Source: Rhodanobacter glycinis (GTDB lineage: Bacteria > Pseudomonadota > Gammaproteobacteria > Xanthomonadales > Rhodanobacteraceae). Taken from it: 64,000 nt of DNA. The position numbers were made by a program, and so were the translations under genes. Location: positions 389,693 to 453,692 of the forward strand of contig NZ_FOSR01000001.1 in the NCBI RefSeq assembly GCF_900114325.1, read 5' to 3'. The notes under the pieces are model-generated. The model worked only from the letters and a program-made list of their open reading frames with translations, searched no databases and was not told where the DNA came from. Shown piece by piece: positions 56,957 to 64,000 of the stretch (its first letter is position 1; each line of letters opens with the position of its first letter).

Positions 56957-57363
56957 GCCCTGAGTCCCGCCAGCACACTCGACAAGCTGTTGATTCCCCA
57001 ATGCTCGATATATCGCCCGTCACGTACACGTACGACGTCGATCACATCGATCGAAATCGCGTTACCGGTCGGAGCGATTCCCAGCAGTTGTCCGGTATGA
57101 ACGCCATGGATGGTCTTGCGCGTACTGACTTTGTCGTCTTCGGCAATCTGTTCGTGAATGATCACGGTAAGGTCCGTCAACGCCGGGTGGAGCATGTTCT
57201 TAAACGTGTTCCACATGCTTTCCGCATCGTTGGGTGTGCCGGCCGGTGCCGACCGATTGACGAAATCGGAAGCCATTAACGCGTCAAAGGCCTCACGTCG
57301 GCCTTCCTGGATGACCTCGATATTGAAGCGGCGGACGACTTCCTTGTTGGCAATTTCGGACAT
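56953..57363 (-). CDS. SnoaL-like polyketide cyclase/ester cyclase family protein
   Basis: This 136-residue NTF2-fold protein starts MSEIANKEVVRRFNIEVIQEGRREAFDALMASDFVNRSAP. It has FKNMLHPALTDLTVIIHEQIAEDDKVSTRKTIHGVHTG and ENWG-type (EHWGINS) segments typical of SnoaL-like ester cyclases. The biochemical role of such stand-alone proteins is generally unknown. It is the first gene of a two-gene operon with MarR. Confidence 0.85.
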   Translation of the reverse strand: MSEIANKEVVRRFNIEVIQEGRREAFDALMASDFVNRSAPAGTPNDAESMWNTFKNMLHPALTDLTVIIHEQIAEDDKVSTRKTIHGVHTGQLLGIAPTGNAISIDVIDVVRVRDGRYIEHWGINSLSSVLAGLRA

Positions 57364-57401
57364 GGCTTCACTCTAGCTAATCAAAATTATGTTCAGCATT
57401 A

Positions 57402-57420
57402 TATACAGTAAAACTGTATA
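57402..57420. promoter_or_regulatory. Candidate MarR operator
   Basis: TATACAGTAAAACTGTATA consists of 8-bp inverted arms around AAA, 39 bp upstream of the SnoaL-like gene's start. Position and size suit an autoregulatory MarR site overlapping the promoter. Confidence 0.55.
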
Positions 57421-57980
57421 CATCTATCTATTGGGACCGCAGACATCAGCCGACCAAGTCATTTTGTAATTTTACATAATATACATTATGCGCAATCGCC
57501 AAGACCCCCAGACGGCCCCGCAAGCGCCTCTGGTACATCTCCCCAGGTTCCCCAACTAATCTCGTGATCTAGCCCGCTTGAGAAGCCGCTTTTGTATTGT
57601 TTCTAGCTCTGCGCTGCGCAGATCACGACTTCAGTGCTCCGCCCCAAAAGAACCAGACTGAGTCACAACTTTGCTGCGCTGAGGCTCGTAACACATTGAT
57701 GTGCGCTCTTTTTCAGGCTTTAGCCATGCATTGTGGTCGTACGCTACCTCGACGGAGTCGAGTTCACAACTTTGAGGTAATTGTTCTCCGCAGAGTGACC
57801 TCTACACCCACGACACCAAACTCCCTCATTTGGCGCACACAGACCTCGACACTGGGGGAAGCAGCGCATACAAACCTGAGGATCGGCAGGGATTCGTCCA
57901 AAAACCGGCAATCTCATCCGTAACCAACCGCCCCCTCTGGGGAAATGGTCGTAGAGTGCTTGCAGTTTTCGCGCGATGGC
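57421..57980. other. Non-coding, lower-GC stretch
   Basis: This 560-bp region has no gene I can support. A 108-codon open frame (57597-57923) has low-complexity, shadow-like composition and no ribosome site. Composition and codon pattern differ from the chromosome core, consistent with mobile or decayed DNA. ACATAATATACATTATG at 57472-57488 is a partial palindrome. Confidence 0.4.
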
Positions 57981-57997
57981 GTAGGATTTAATCCTAC
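57981..57997. promoter_or_regulatory. Candidate ParD autoregulatory operator
   Basis: The perfect palindrome GTAGGATTTAATCCTAC (7-bp arms, TTA centre) lies 20 bp before the parD start. Such sites bind the RHH antitoxin and its toxin complex. Confidence 0.65.
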
Positions 57998-58016
57998 GCT
58001 TCTCGAGGAGCCACGT

Positions 58017-58301
58017 ATGCGCACCACACAGCAGTTCAGCATCACCCTTCCGAATGAAATGGCCGACTTAGTGCGATCGAAGGTCGCCGCCGGCGAGTAC
58101 GCGACCGAAAGCGAAGTCATCCGCGATGGCTTGCGCACGTTGGCTGCCCGCGACAAGGCTGTCGAAGCTTGGTTGCGTGACCAGGTGGTGCCAGCGGCCG
58201 AAGCACTTGAAAGTGATCCGTCGCGCGGAATTCCGATCGACCAGGTGCGCAAACACCTCACCTCGAAAAGGGCTGCACGCACCGGCCGCTCGCGGGCGTG
58301 A
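58017..58301 (+). CDS. parD: ParD/CopG-type antitoxin (RHH)
   Basis: This 94-residue type II antitoxin has an N-terminal ribbon-helix-helix (TTQQFSITLPNEMADLVRSKVAAGEYATESEVIRDGLRTLAARD), typical of ParD. A toxin-binding C-terminal tail follows. GAGGAG lies seven bases before the ATG. It overlaps the toxin gene by 4 bp (GTGA). Function is expected to be neutralisation of ParE and autorepression through the upstream palindrome. Confidence 0.92.
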   Translation: MRTTQQFSITLPNEMADLVRSKVAAGEYATESEVIRDGLRTLAARDKAVEAWLRDQVVPAAEALESDPSRGIPIDQVRKHLTSKRAARTGRSRA

Positions 58302-58609
58302 GCTGGCGCGTCATTTTTTCACCCGAGGCGCAAGATCGCCTCGATGTCATCGAGCAGTATATTGCCGAGGCTAGCTCGCCGATCCCGGCGGCCCGGTATG
58401 TCGATGCCATCGTGGCTTACTGCGAAACTCTGACGACGTTCCCGGAGCGAGGAACGTCTCGCGACGATCTATTTCCTGGACTGCGAATCACCAACTATCG
58501 TGGCAATGCGGTGATTGCCTTTGTCGTGAGCAAGGCTGCTGAGGCGGTGGCCATCGTGGGCGTATTCTACGGTGGCCAAGATTACGAGGCCGTCCTGCAA
58601 GAGTCGTAG
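58298..58609 (+). CDS. parE: ParE/RelE superfamily toxin
   Basis: This 103-residue protein matches the ParE family: WRVIFSPEAQDRLDVIEQYIAEASSPIPAARYVDAIVAYCETLTTFPERGTSRDDLFPGLRI, then IAFVVSKAAEAVAIVGVFYGGQDYE. ParE toxins poison DNA gyrase; RelE-like ribonuclease activity cannot be excluded. A GTG start overlaps the antitoxin stop. The complete pair is likely active. Confidence 0.92.
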   Translation: MSWRVIFSPEAQDRLDVIEQYIAEASSPIPAARYVDAIVAYCETLTTFPERGTSRDDLFPGLRITNYRGNAVIAFVVSKAAEAVAIVGVFYGGQDYEAVLQES

Positions 58610-59150
58610 GACGCCTTGCGGCGGATACAGGCGAACGTGCTCACACGTATTGCCCAAAGCCACCGAGCAACGCTCTGCGGCAGGTAAGGCGGGATAACTC
58701 CGGATTATCCCGCCTTAGAATCGACGCCACGAAACTGAACAAGCCCCAATGTTCATTACGTAATGACGCATTATGTACCGTAGTACGAAATACACGGGCA
58801 CGCGCGACCGCGCCAGTGTTCGACGCCGACACCGAAGGTCAGCGTCGAAGCAAGATCGCAAGGTATATCGCAAACTTACGCGCGAGATTGCCGGTTTTTG
58901 GACGAATCCCTGCCGACCCTCAACCTCGAACCAAAGAATGCAACGCAGCGAACCTTACGCAGCGGAGAACGCTTTGTTGGCTACGGAAAAAGTTGAACAG
59001 ACGACGCAGACTTTCTGTGCAATTGGCCCCGAGAATTCTGGTCAGGCGCTGCGGCGCACGGATCGAGTTGTACAGATTCCAACGCTCGCACGCATTTCTG
59101 TCGAGTCACGGTGTTCATTGGAATCGACACTTAAGATTGGGCCGCACGGG
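58610..59150. other. Region without a supported gene, between parE and the MNT remnant
   Basis: This 541-bp region contains a strong inverted repeat (58685-58717) and a CATTACGTAATG palindrome (58754-58765). Open frames here lack family features. A HEPN partner for the MNT gene would be expected just downstream of it on the minus strand (below 59151) and is absent. Confidence 0.45.
58685..58717. repeat. 33-bp inverted repeat, candidate tyrosine-recombinase core site
   Basis: Perfect 13-bp arms, TAAGGCGGGATAA (58685-58697) and TTATCCCGCCTTA (58705-58717), flank a 7-bp centre CTCCGGA. The inner GATAA-N7-TTATC is shared with a sequence between tnpT and tnpS (60440-60456). Geometry resembles core sites of tyrosine recombinases. 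It could instead be a terminator, but it lacks a U-tract. Confidence 0.5.
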
Positions 59151-59384
59151 TCATACGGAACGTGCCTCTGCGAGCACCGTGGCTCGGAAGCCATCGGGCA
59201 AGGCGTTGGGCGACAGCACATCCACCGGCACACCCAACAACTGGCCGAGCTTGTGGCGAATCGCGCCGATGTCGAACAACGTCGTCTCTGGCGTTGAGTC
59301 GATGAGGATGTCGAGGTCGCTGTTGTCCGTGTCCAGGCCATGCAAGACAGAGCCGAACACCCGCGCGATACGCCCATGACACAC
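59151..59384 (-). pseudogene. Truncated MNT-type nucleotidyltransferase
   Basis: The minus-strand reading gives ARVFGSVLHGLDTDNSDLDILIDSTPETTL and FRATVLAEARSV. This is the GSx-n-DxD nucleotidyltransferase motif (GSVLHG...DLD) of MNT antitoxins (HEPN/MNT modules). The family normally has about 25 more residues before RVFGS. Here the upstream frame merges into the antisense of tnpT with no credible start; a GTG at 59384 gives only 77 residues. It is probably a remnant cut by the transposon module, and its HEPN partner is missing downstream. Confidence 0.65.
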
Positions 59385-59445
59385 CAGACACCCGATCGAG
59401 CTGAGGCCCGCTAATTTTATGATACGGTACCCATTGGCCCAAATC

Positions 59446-60390
59446 CTAGCTCGCCCCTGACGCACTCCGAGGCTTTCTTTTCCTGACGGCGGCAGGGGTC
59501 CTGTTGCCCTTGGCCAGATGATCCAGTTTGGCTTGTAGAATCGTTTCTCGCTGCAGGGCCGCCTGCAGGGACTGCTGAGCCGCCAGCAAGGCTGCAGGAA
59601 CGCCATCCATCCGGGCCAGTTGCTGCTCGAAGGTTTTGGCGCAAGTCCGTTGTTCGGCGGCCCGGTGCTCGGCCACGCGAGCAGAATCCAGCGCGCGCTC
59701 CAGCCGTGCGGCCATGGTTGATGCTTCCCGCTCCTGCCGGCGCAATGTTGCCTGCAGTATTTTGGATTCTTCCCGGGCCCGATCGATTTCGGCGTGCGCC
59801 CGATCTTCGACCGCCCGAACATGCGACGCCTGCGACTCACGCTCGGCCGCCACGCTGCCTTTGTGCGCCTCGAACGCATCGTCCAACTGCTCAGCACGCC
59901 GCTGCCAGGTATCGCGTTGCTGGGTCAGCTCTGCCAGTTGACCCGCTTGTTGCTCGACGAGACGCTGCATGTCCGCCAGTCGCGTTTCGGCGAGCTGACG
60001 AGCCTGATCGGCACTCTGGGCGACCTCCTGGGCTTCGGCGAGCGCGATGTCCCAGAGCTTTCGCTCTTGAGTGAGTGCCGATTGAGCGGCCAGCAGGGCG
60101 TTTTGCTCTTGCGCGAGGGCGGCCTGCGCCAGCGACCCCGCCTGGGTCGTGGCGAGGCGCCAGACCTCGGTAAACGCCTGCCCCACATCCCCTGGCAGCT
60201 CAGGCAATTCGAGCACCTGGCTCAGCCGCGTGGCTAGTGCGCCCCGCCAGGTGTCCAGCATACGGGTCACGGTATTGGGCGAGCCCGTCCCGAGCCGCGC
60301 CCGAATTTTCTCCACTGTCGGCCGCTCACCGGCGGTCACCAGCGCATCGGCGGCGGCGCTGACCTGGTCTTGGGTGATGCCTTTGGCCAT
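59446..60390 (-). CDS. tnpT: KfrA-type DNA-binding coiled-coil protein, probable TnpT
   Basis: This 314-residue protein has an N-terminal KfrA_N-like DNA-binding domain (residues 1-115, GITQDQVSAAADALVTAGERPTVEKIRARLGTGSPNTVTRMLDTWR). A long Gln/Glu/Ala/Arg-rich coiled coil (about 95-290) and a basic tail follow. It is divergent from a tyrosine recombinase. This is the arrangement of the tnpT-res-tnpS cointegrate-resolution module of Tn4651-type Tn3-family transposons, where TnpT assists TnpS at the res site. A plasmid-type KfrA is the alternative, but the divergent recombinase favours TnpT. Confidence 0.75.
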   Translation of the reverse strand: MAKGITQDQVSAAADALVTAGERPTVEKIRARLGTGSPNTVTRMLDTWRGALATRLSQVLELPELPGDVGQAFTEVWRLATTQAGSLAQAALAQEQNALLAAQSALTQERKLWDIALAEAQEVAQSADQARQLAETRLADMQRLVEQQAGQLAELTQQRDTWQRRAEQLDDAFEAHKGSVAAERESQASHVRAVEDRAHAEIDRAREESKILQATLRRQEREASTMAARLERALDSARVAEHRAAEQRTCAKTFEQQLARMDGVPAALLAAQQSLQAALQRETILQAKLDHLAKGNRTPAAVRKRKPRSASGAS

Positions 60391-60408
60391 CGCGGATGTC
60401 TCCCTTGT

Positions 60409-60471
60409 CGGCGCCCTGCCCGGTTGATTACGTACTGGTGATAAGTGATGATTATCGTGGGTAGGCGCCCT
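60409..60471. other. Candidate res (rst) site between tnpT and tnpS
   Basis: The inverted arms GATAA (60440-60444) and TTATC (60452-60456) surround a 7-bp centre GTGATGA. Direct repeats GGCGCCCT (60410-60417 and 60464-60471) lie on each side. The location between the divergent genes matches where Tn4651 carries its resolution site. The exact boundaries are a guess. Confidence 0.5.
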
Positions 60472-60495
60472 ATTTCGTAGTATACATTACACACT

Positions 60496-61590
60496 ATGAA
60501 CGATATTTTCGCCCTTCCGACCCTCGCGCAACCCGCGTCCAGCCTGGCGTTGCCCGAACAGCTGGCCCAGCAGGCCGCCGACGCGGTGCGCGAACTGCTT
60601 GCCGAGGCGGCCGCGGCCAACACCACCCGCAGCTACGCCAGCGCCCTGCGCTACTGGGCCGGCTGGCACGCGGCGCGCTACGGCGTCGAGCTGGCGCTGC
60701 CGGTCCCCGAAGCCACCGTGCTGCAGTTCGTGGTCGACCACGTGGTGCGGCGCTCGGCCGAGGGCGAATTGGCGTGGGAACTGCCGCCGGCGGTCGACCA
60801 GGCCCTGGTGGCTGCCGGCCTCAAGGCCAAACCCGGTCCGTGGACGCTGGCCACCGTGCGCCATCGGGTCGCCGTGCTCTCGACCGCCCACCGGCTCAAG
60901 CAACTGCCGAATCCGTGCGAACAGCCGGCGATCCGCACCGTGCTCAGCCGCGCCGCCCGGGCCGCGGTCAAACGGGGCGAGCGGGCACGCAAGAAGACGG
61001 CGATCACCTTGCCTGAGCTCGAGGCGATGCTCGCCACCTGCGACGACTCGCTGGAAGGCCTGCGCGATCGCGCCCTGCTCTGCTTCGGCTTCGCCAGCGG
61101 CGGACGCCGGCGCAGCGAGATCGCCGCGGCGGATCTGCGCGACCTGCGCCGGATCGGCCCGCAGGCGTACATCTATCGCCTCGAGCACAGCAAGACCCAG
61201 CAAGGCGGCGTCACTGCGGCTTCCACGCCGGACAAGCCGGTGCTCGATCGGGCGGCCGCAGCGCTGGAAGCCTGGCTGAGCGCGGCCGGCATTACCGAGG
61301 GGGCCATCTTCCGGCGGCTGTGGAAGGACCGGGTCGGCCCTCCCCTCTCCCCGGCGGCGGTGGGCGAGCTGGTACAGCGGCGAGCGCGGCTGGCGGGGCT
61401 GGAGGGGGATTTCGGCGGCCACAGCCTGCGCTCGGGCTTCGTCACCGAGGCCAGCCGCCAGGGCGTGGCGTTGCCGGCGATCATGGCGATGACCGAGCAC
61501 CGGGCGGCGTCCAGCGTGGTGGGCTACTTCCAGGCTGGGTCGGTCGACAAGAATCCCGCCGCACGCTTACTGGATGATGGGAGCGGCTGA
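60496..61590 (+). CDS. tnpS: Tyrosine recombinase, probable TnpS
   Basis: This 364-residue protein has an N-terminal SAM-like domain (about 35-165, NTTRSYASALRYWAGWHA). The catalytic domain shows Arg205 (GGRRRSE), Lys233 (HSKTQQGG), His309-x2-Arg312 (GHSLRSGF), His335 (MTEHRAASS) and the nucleophile Tyr344 (VVGYF). The full set suggests activity. Together with divergent TnpT it would resolve transposon cointegrates. GC content is high. No transposase gene is present in the window. Confidence 0.85.
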   Translation: MNDIFALPTLAQPASSLALPEQLAQQAADAVRELLAEAAAANTTRSYASALRYWAGWHAARYGVELALPVPEATVLQFVVDHVVRRSAEGELAWELPPAVDQALVAAGLKAKPGPWTLATVRHRVAVLSTAHRLKQLPNPCEQPAIRTVLSRAARAAVKRGERARKKTAITLPELEAMLATCDDSLEGLRDRALLCFGFASGGRRRSEIAAADLRDLRRIGPQAYIYRLEHSKTQQGGVTAASTPDKPVLDRAAAALEAWLSAAGITEGAIFRRLWKDRVGPPLSPAAVGELVQRRARLAGLEGDFGGHSLRSGFVTEASRQGVALPAIMAMTEHRAASSVVGYFQAGSVDKNPAARLLDDGSG

Positions 61591-61746
61591 TGCCTCGGAT
61601 GGGCTTTTCCGGTACGGAAATAGTCGTCGGATTCGGTCAAGATGGCAGCCAACCGTGCATCCGAACACCGTATAGTTACGACTGGCGCAAACCCCAATAA
61701 TTCATGGCCCACGGCGCGGCCTATCGATGGAACGAGGCGGTATGAC

Positions 61747-63096
61747 GTGACGGACTCAGTTGCTTTTATTCATTTGTCGGACATCCATTTTGGCCAGGAG
61801 AAGAATGGATTTCTTCACATCAACAATGATGTCAAGGCGCAGTTGATTGAGGACGTCCGCCGATTCGTGGGTACCCTCCCGAACAAAAAAGTATCGGGTG
61901 TATTAGTTACAGGGGACATCGCCTTTAGCGGCAAGGCTGCGCAGTACCAGGACGCGGGAACGTGGCTTGATCTGCTAACTGCGGCAGGAGGCTGTGATCG
62001 CACAGCAGTCATGATGGTGCCAGGTAACCACGACATCGATCAGGCCACTATCGACAAGGGAGCCCAGTTAATGCTGGACGACATCCGGAACAACGGACAG
62101 GCCAGCCTGGAAGGGTTCCTTGAGACCGACCACGACAGGGATACGCTTTACCGGCGATTCGAGGCATATCAGCCCTTTGCGTTGGCGTACAACTGTCCAC
62201 TCGATCGCGAGGGAGGGCGTCCCGAGGCACAGTCGTATTATCTCACGCCCGATCAAAGTCGTGTACTACGCTTTGTAGGTCTCAACTCCGCGCTTACCTG
62301 TAGAAAAAAGGATGAGAAGGGGCATCTGCTGCTTGGACGGCGGCAGTGGCCAATCGCCTGTGAAGATCACGAAGAGGTTGTTGTCCTCATTCACCACCCG
62401 CTGGACTGGCTGAAGGATTCCACGGATGCCAAGGGCTACATTCTCAATCGAGCGCGCGTTCTCATTACTGGTCACGAGCATGACCCGAAACTCGAAGTCT
62501 TAGATCTCGAGCATGGCGGCCAGCTGATGATGTTGGCGGCTGGCGCTGCAGCACGCCCCGAGAACGAGACCGAAGTAGCCTATACCTATAACGTGTTGGA
62601 GTTCGCGTGGGTGGCCGAAGAAGAGGCTCTGGCAGTGACGGTTCACCCGCGGGCCTGGATGCCGGAGCGCAAGCAATTTGGCCCTGATGATACGCGCCTG
62701 GGTGGGCGCAATCGCGTGGTCATGTTGCGGCGCCCCACACCACCGGGTGAGGAAGCGATTGAGGTATCGCGAGTCCCTGACGAGGTGAGTCTCCAAGTAT
62801 CGCCATCAATCGAGCAAGAAATCTTGCGCCCGAACGACGATATGAACAGCGCCCCCGACATCTACCCACAACTGCGTTACCGCTTCTTTCGCGCCCTTTC
62901 GCCAAGGCAGCGGGTAGCTGTTCTAGTAGCACTCGACGTTTTGCCCGCTGACTTCAGTCCGCCGCTAACCCATGCAGACGAAACGCGGGCACTGGATAGC
63001 TTGAGGCACGGCGACGGGTTAGAGAGGCTCAAGCATGCGATTGACGAGCAGTCGCAAATTTCCAAATCGATTCCGACGAAGGATTCTGGCCGATGA
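61747..63096 (+). CDS. Calcineurin-like metallophosphoesterase, accessory/defence type
   Basis: This protein of about 449 residues carries all metallophosphoesterase motifs: D12-x-H14 (HLSDIHFG), VTGD57, GNH95D96 (VPGNHDID), LIHHPLDW and GHEHD. A C-terminal extension of about 200 residues (from VHPRAWMPE) has no recognised motif. GTG 61747 with GAGG upstream puts the DxH motif near the N-terminus; ATG 61642 is an alternative. It overlaps the next gene by ATGA. Such phosphoesterases occur in conflict-system operons, where they may cleave nucleic acid or nucleotides; substrate unknown. Confidence 0.85.
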   Translation: MTDSVAFIHLSDIHFGQEKNGFLHINNDVKAQLIEDVRRFVGTLPNKKVSGVLVTGDIAFSGKAAQYQDAGTWLDLLTAAGGCDRTAVMMVPGNHDIDQATIDKGAQLMLDDIRNNGQASLEGFLETDHDRDTLYRRFEAYQPFALAYNCPLDREGGRPEAQSYYLTPDQSRVLRFVGLNSALTCRKKDEKGHLLLGRRQWPIACEDHEEVVVLIHHPLDWLKDSTDAKGYILNRARVLITGHEHDPKLEVLDLEHGGQLMMLAAGAAARPENETEVAYTYNVLEFAWVAEEEALAVTVHPRAWMPERKQFGPDDTRLGGRNRVVMLRRPTPPGEEAIEVSRVPDEVSLQVSPSIEQEILRPNDDMNSAPDIYPQLRYRFFRALSPRQRVAVLVALDVLPADFSPPLTHADETRALDSLRHGDGLERLKHAIDEQSQISKSIPTKDSGR

Positions 63097-64000
63097 ACGT
63101 GGCAAGGTACGTCCGAATTTTTAATCTGCAGCCCAGCGATGAACTTGTTGAGAAGCGAAGCGCTGCAATTGAAGGCTTGTGCAAAGCCTACCTTACCGAA
63201 GAAACGCCGCTGAGCGCTTTGCAACTTGCGGCCGACCTAGTTCGCGGCGTCCGAGAAGGTAAGCTCCCGAAAAAGCTGGGCGAGCAAACGGCGGGAGTCA
63301 TCGCGCTGCATAGTCCGTCTTTCTCGATTGAGGATGGCGAGCTGGATGCGTTGGTGTGCAGCTTGGCAGCCGCCCTAAGGTGTTTAGCTAGCACCGCATC
63401 AGATGACGCGAGCTTTGATGCACGCGATGCGTTTGCCTGCGCACTGTCATCCGGCCTGCGATTCCAAAAGCCTTTGGCAGAAGCACGGCTTGAAGCTCTG
63501 CGAAAGGAAGTTTTGGAGGCGGCCCTCGGCCGAGTGGCACAACGCGCTGAAGCGCTCAGGGAGCGAATCGAAGTCGAAAGCTTCTCAGGTGCGGAGCAAG
63601 AAGAGAGTGAGGGCGACGCGCGCCCAGATGCCCTGCTCCAAGCCGTTGACGCGTTGCGGTGGAACGCAGAATTGGACCGGGAGGAGATCGATCTGCTGTG
63701 GTGGGTGCTGGCCGACTGGAGTAGTCTCCTGCGGACGCATTTTTCTCGCCGAGATGATCTGGCCGGCTTCTTGGCGGGAGGGCTGGAGATGGCTGGCAAG
63801 CTTCGACACCTGCCCGCCGAATCTCATTATCAGATTATTCTCCGCTTCGTTCCTTCCGATTCGAGCTGCACGTTGAGCGGGCTTATCGAGGCGACGGCGG
63901 CTGATATAGGGGCCCTGCGTCAGGGTCTCGAACACCTACAAGAGTTGGTGCCAAATCATCGCGCCGTATTCCCCCTGCTCTCTTCGCTGATTAGTGGACA
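63093..64000 (+). CDS. All-helical protein resembling GASH, cut by the window end
   Basis: The frame starts at ATG 63093 inside the stop of the phosphoesterase gene and stays open to the window end (302 residues visible). It begins MNVARYVRIFNLQPSDELVE and is predicted almost wholly helical. It has LRWNAELDREEIDLLWWVLADWSSLL (about 187-212), DDLAGFLAGGLEMAGKLRHLP and a Glu/Arg-rich segment near 145-180. This pattern recalls the 'GTPase-associated system all-helical protein' (GASH) of predicted GTPase-centred conflict systems. The assignment is from memory of the family, without alignment; partner GTPase genes would lie beyond 64000. Confidence 0.6.
   Translation, partial: MNVARYVRIFNLQPSDELVEKRSAAIEGLCKAYLTEETPLSALQLAADLVRGVREGKLPKKLGEQTAGVIALHSPSFSIEDGELDALVCSLAAALRCLASTASDDASFDARDAFACALSSGLRFQKPLAEARLEALRKEVLEAALGRVAQRAEALRERIEVESFSGAEQEESEGDARPDALLQAVDALRWNAELDREEIDLLWWVLADWSSLLRTHFSRRDDLAGFLAGGLEMAGKLRHLPAESHYQIILRFVPSDSSCTLSGLIEATAADIGALRQGLEHLQELVPNHRAVFPLLSSLISG

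Noticed and set aside
57597-57923. 108-codon plus-strand frame in the low-GC stretch
   Set aside because: No ribosome site, no recognisable domain, irregular composition; treated as non-coding.
58773-59379. Two plus-strand frames of about 170-190 codons
   Set aside because: They run antisense through the MNT remnant and into sequence without codon bias or motifs; no ribosome site.
59385-59897. N-terminal extension of the nucleotidyltransferase frame
   Set aside because: This part is a shifted-frame shadow of tnpT; only the last 75-80 residues resemble an MNT protein.
59446-60390. Plasmid origin or partition region, suggested by the KfrA-like protein
   Set aside because: No rep or par genes accompany it; the divergent tyrosine recombinase fits a transposon resolution module better.

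Overview
The window is high-GC chromosomal DNA from a gammaproteobacterium. Gene content and dispersed repeats point to the Xanthomonadales, most likely the Rhodanobacteraceae (Rhodanobacter, Dyella, Luteibacter and relatives). The order ndk-rlmN-pilW-rodZ-yfgM-bamB-der, a GH92 mannosidase, Caulobacter-type TonB receptors, GTAG-headed REP repeats and GTCATTCC-ended intergenic repeats all fit. This placement is inferred from gene content, not from a marker-gene comparison.

Layout. 1-11.9 kb: the 3' end of a GH92 alpha-mannosidase gene, then single metabolic, redox and regulatory genes (thiopurine methyltransferase, quinone oxidoreductase, pirin, a DksA-like zinc finger, an MFS exporter, a PdxI-like aldo/keto reductase with a divergent LysR gene, a periplasmic ClpP-fold protein, a lipoprotein). 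11.9-13.2 kb: a strikingly AT-rich two-gene cassette of unknown function. 13.2-19.1 kb: LysR with a divergent secreted MBL-fold hydrolase, a cysteine hydrolase/GlxA-regulator pair, and an atypical SDR. 19.4-24.0 kb: a fatty-acid beta-oxidation operon (tetR/psrA-like, fadN-like, fadA) preceded by two PsrA-type operators. 24.1-37.2 kb: the housekeeping core: ndk, rlmN, pilW, rodZ, yfgM, bamB, der, moeB, a GNAT gene, folD, guaB and guaA. 37.3-43.2 kb: a tripartite heavy-metal-type RND efflux operon. 43.7-45.1 kb: tadA and a sirtuin. 45.3-56.3 kb: a carbohydrate locus with glucokinase, TonB-dependent receptor, APC permease, GH2 exo-glucosaminidase-type enzyme, LacI regulator and sulfotransferase. 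It reads as uptake and breakdown of an amino-sugar glycan such as chitosan oligomers.

56.4-64.0 kb is accessory DNA. It holds a MarR/SnoaL pair, a ParD/ParE toxin-antitoxin operon, a truncated MNT nucleotidyltransferase, and a divergent tnpT/tnpS pair resembling the cointegrate-resolution module of Tn4651-type Tn3-family transposons, with no transposase in view. The window ends inside a two-gene start of an operon: a calcineurin-like metallophosphoesterase overlapping an all-helical protein that resembles the GASH component of GTPase-associated conflict systems. That operon and the AT-rich cassette near 12 kb are the best candidates for uncharacterised systems.

At least three families of intergenic hairpin repeats are scattered between the core genes and often sit where a terminator would be expected. 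No rRNA, tRNA, CRISPR array or complete insertion sequence was seen.
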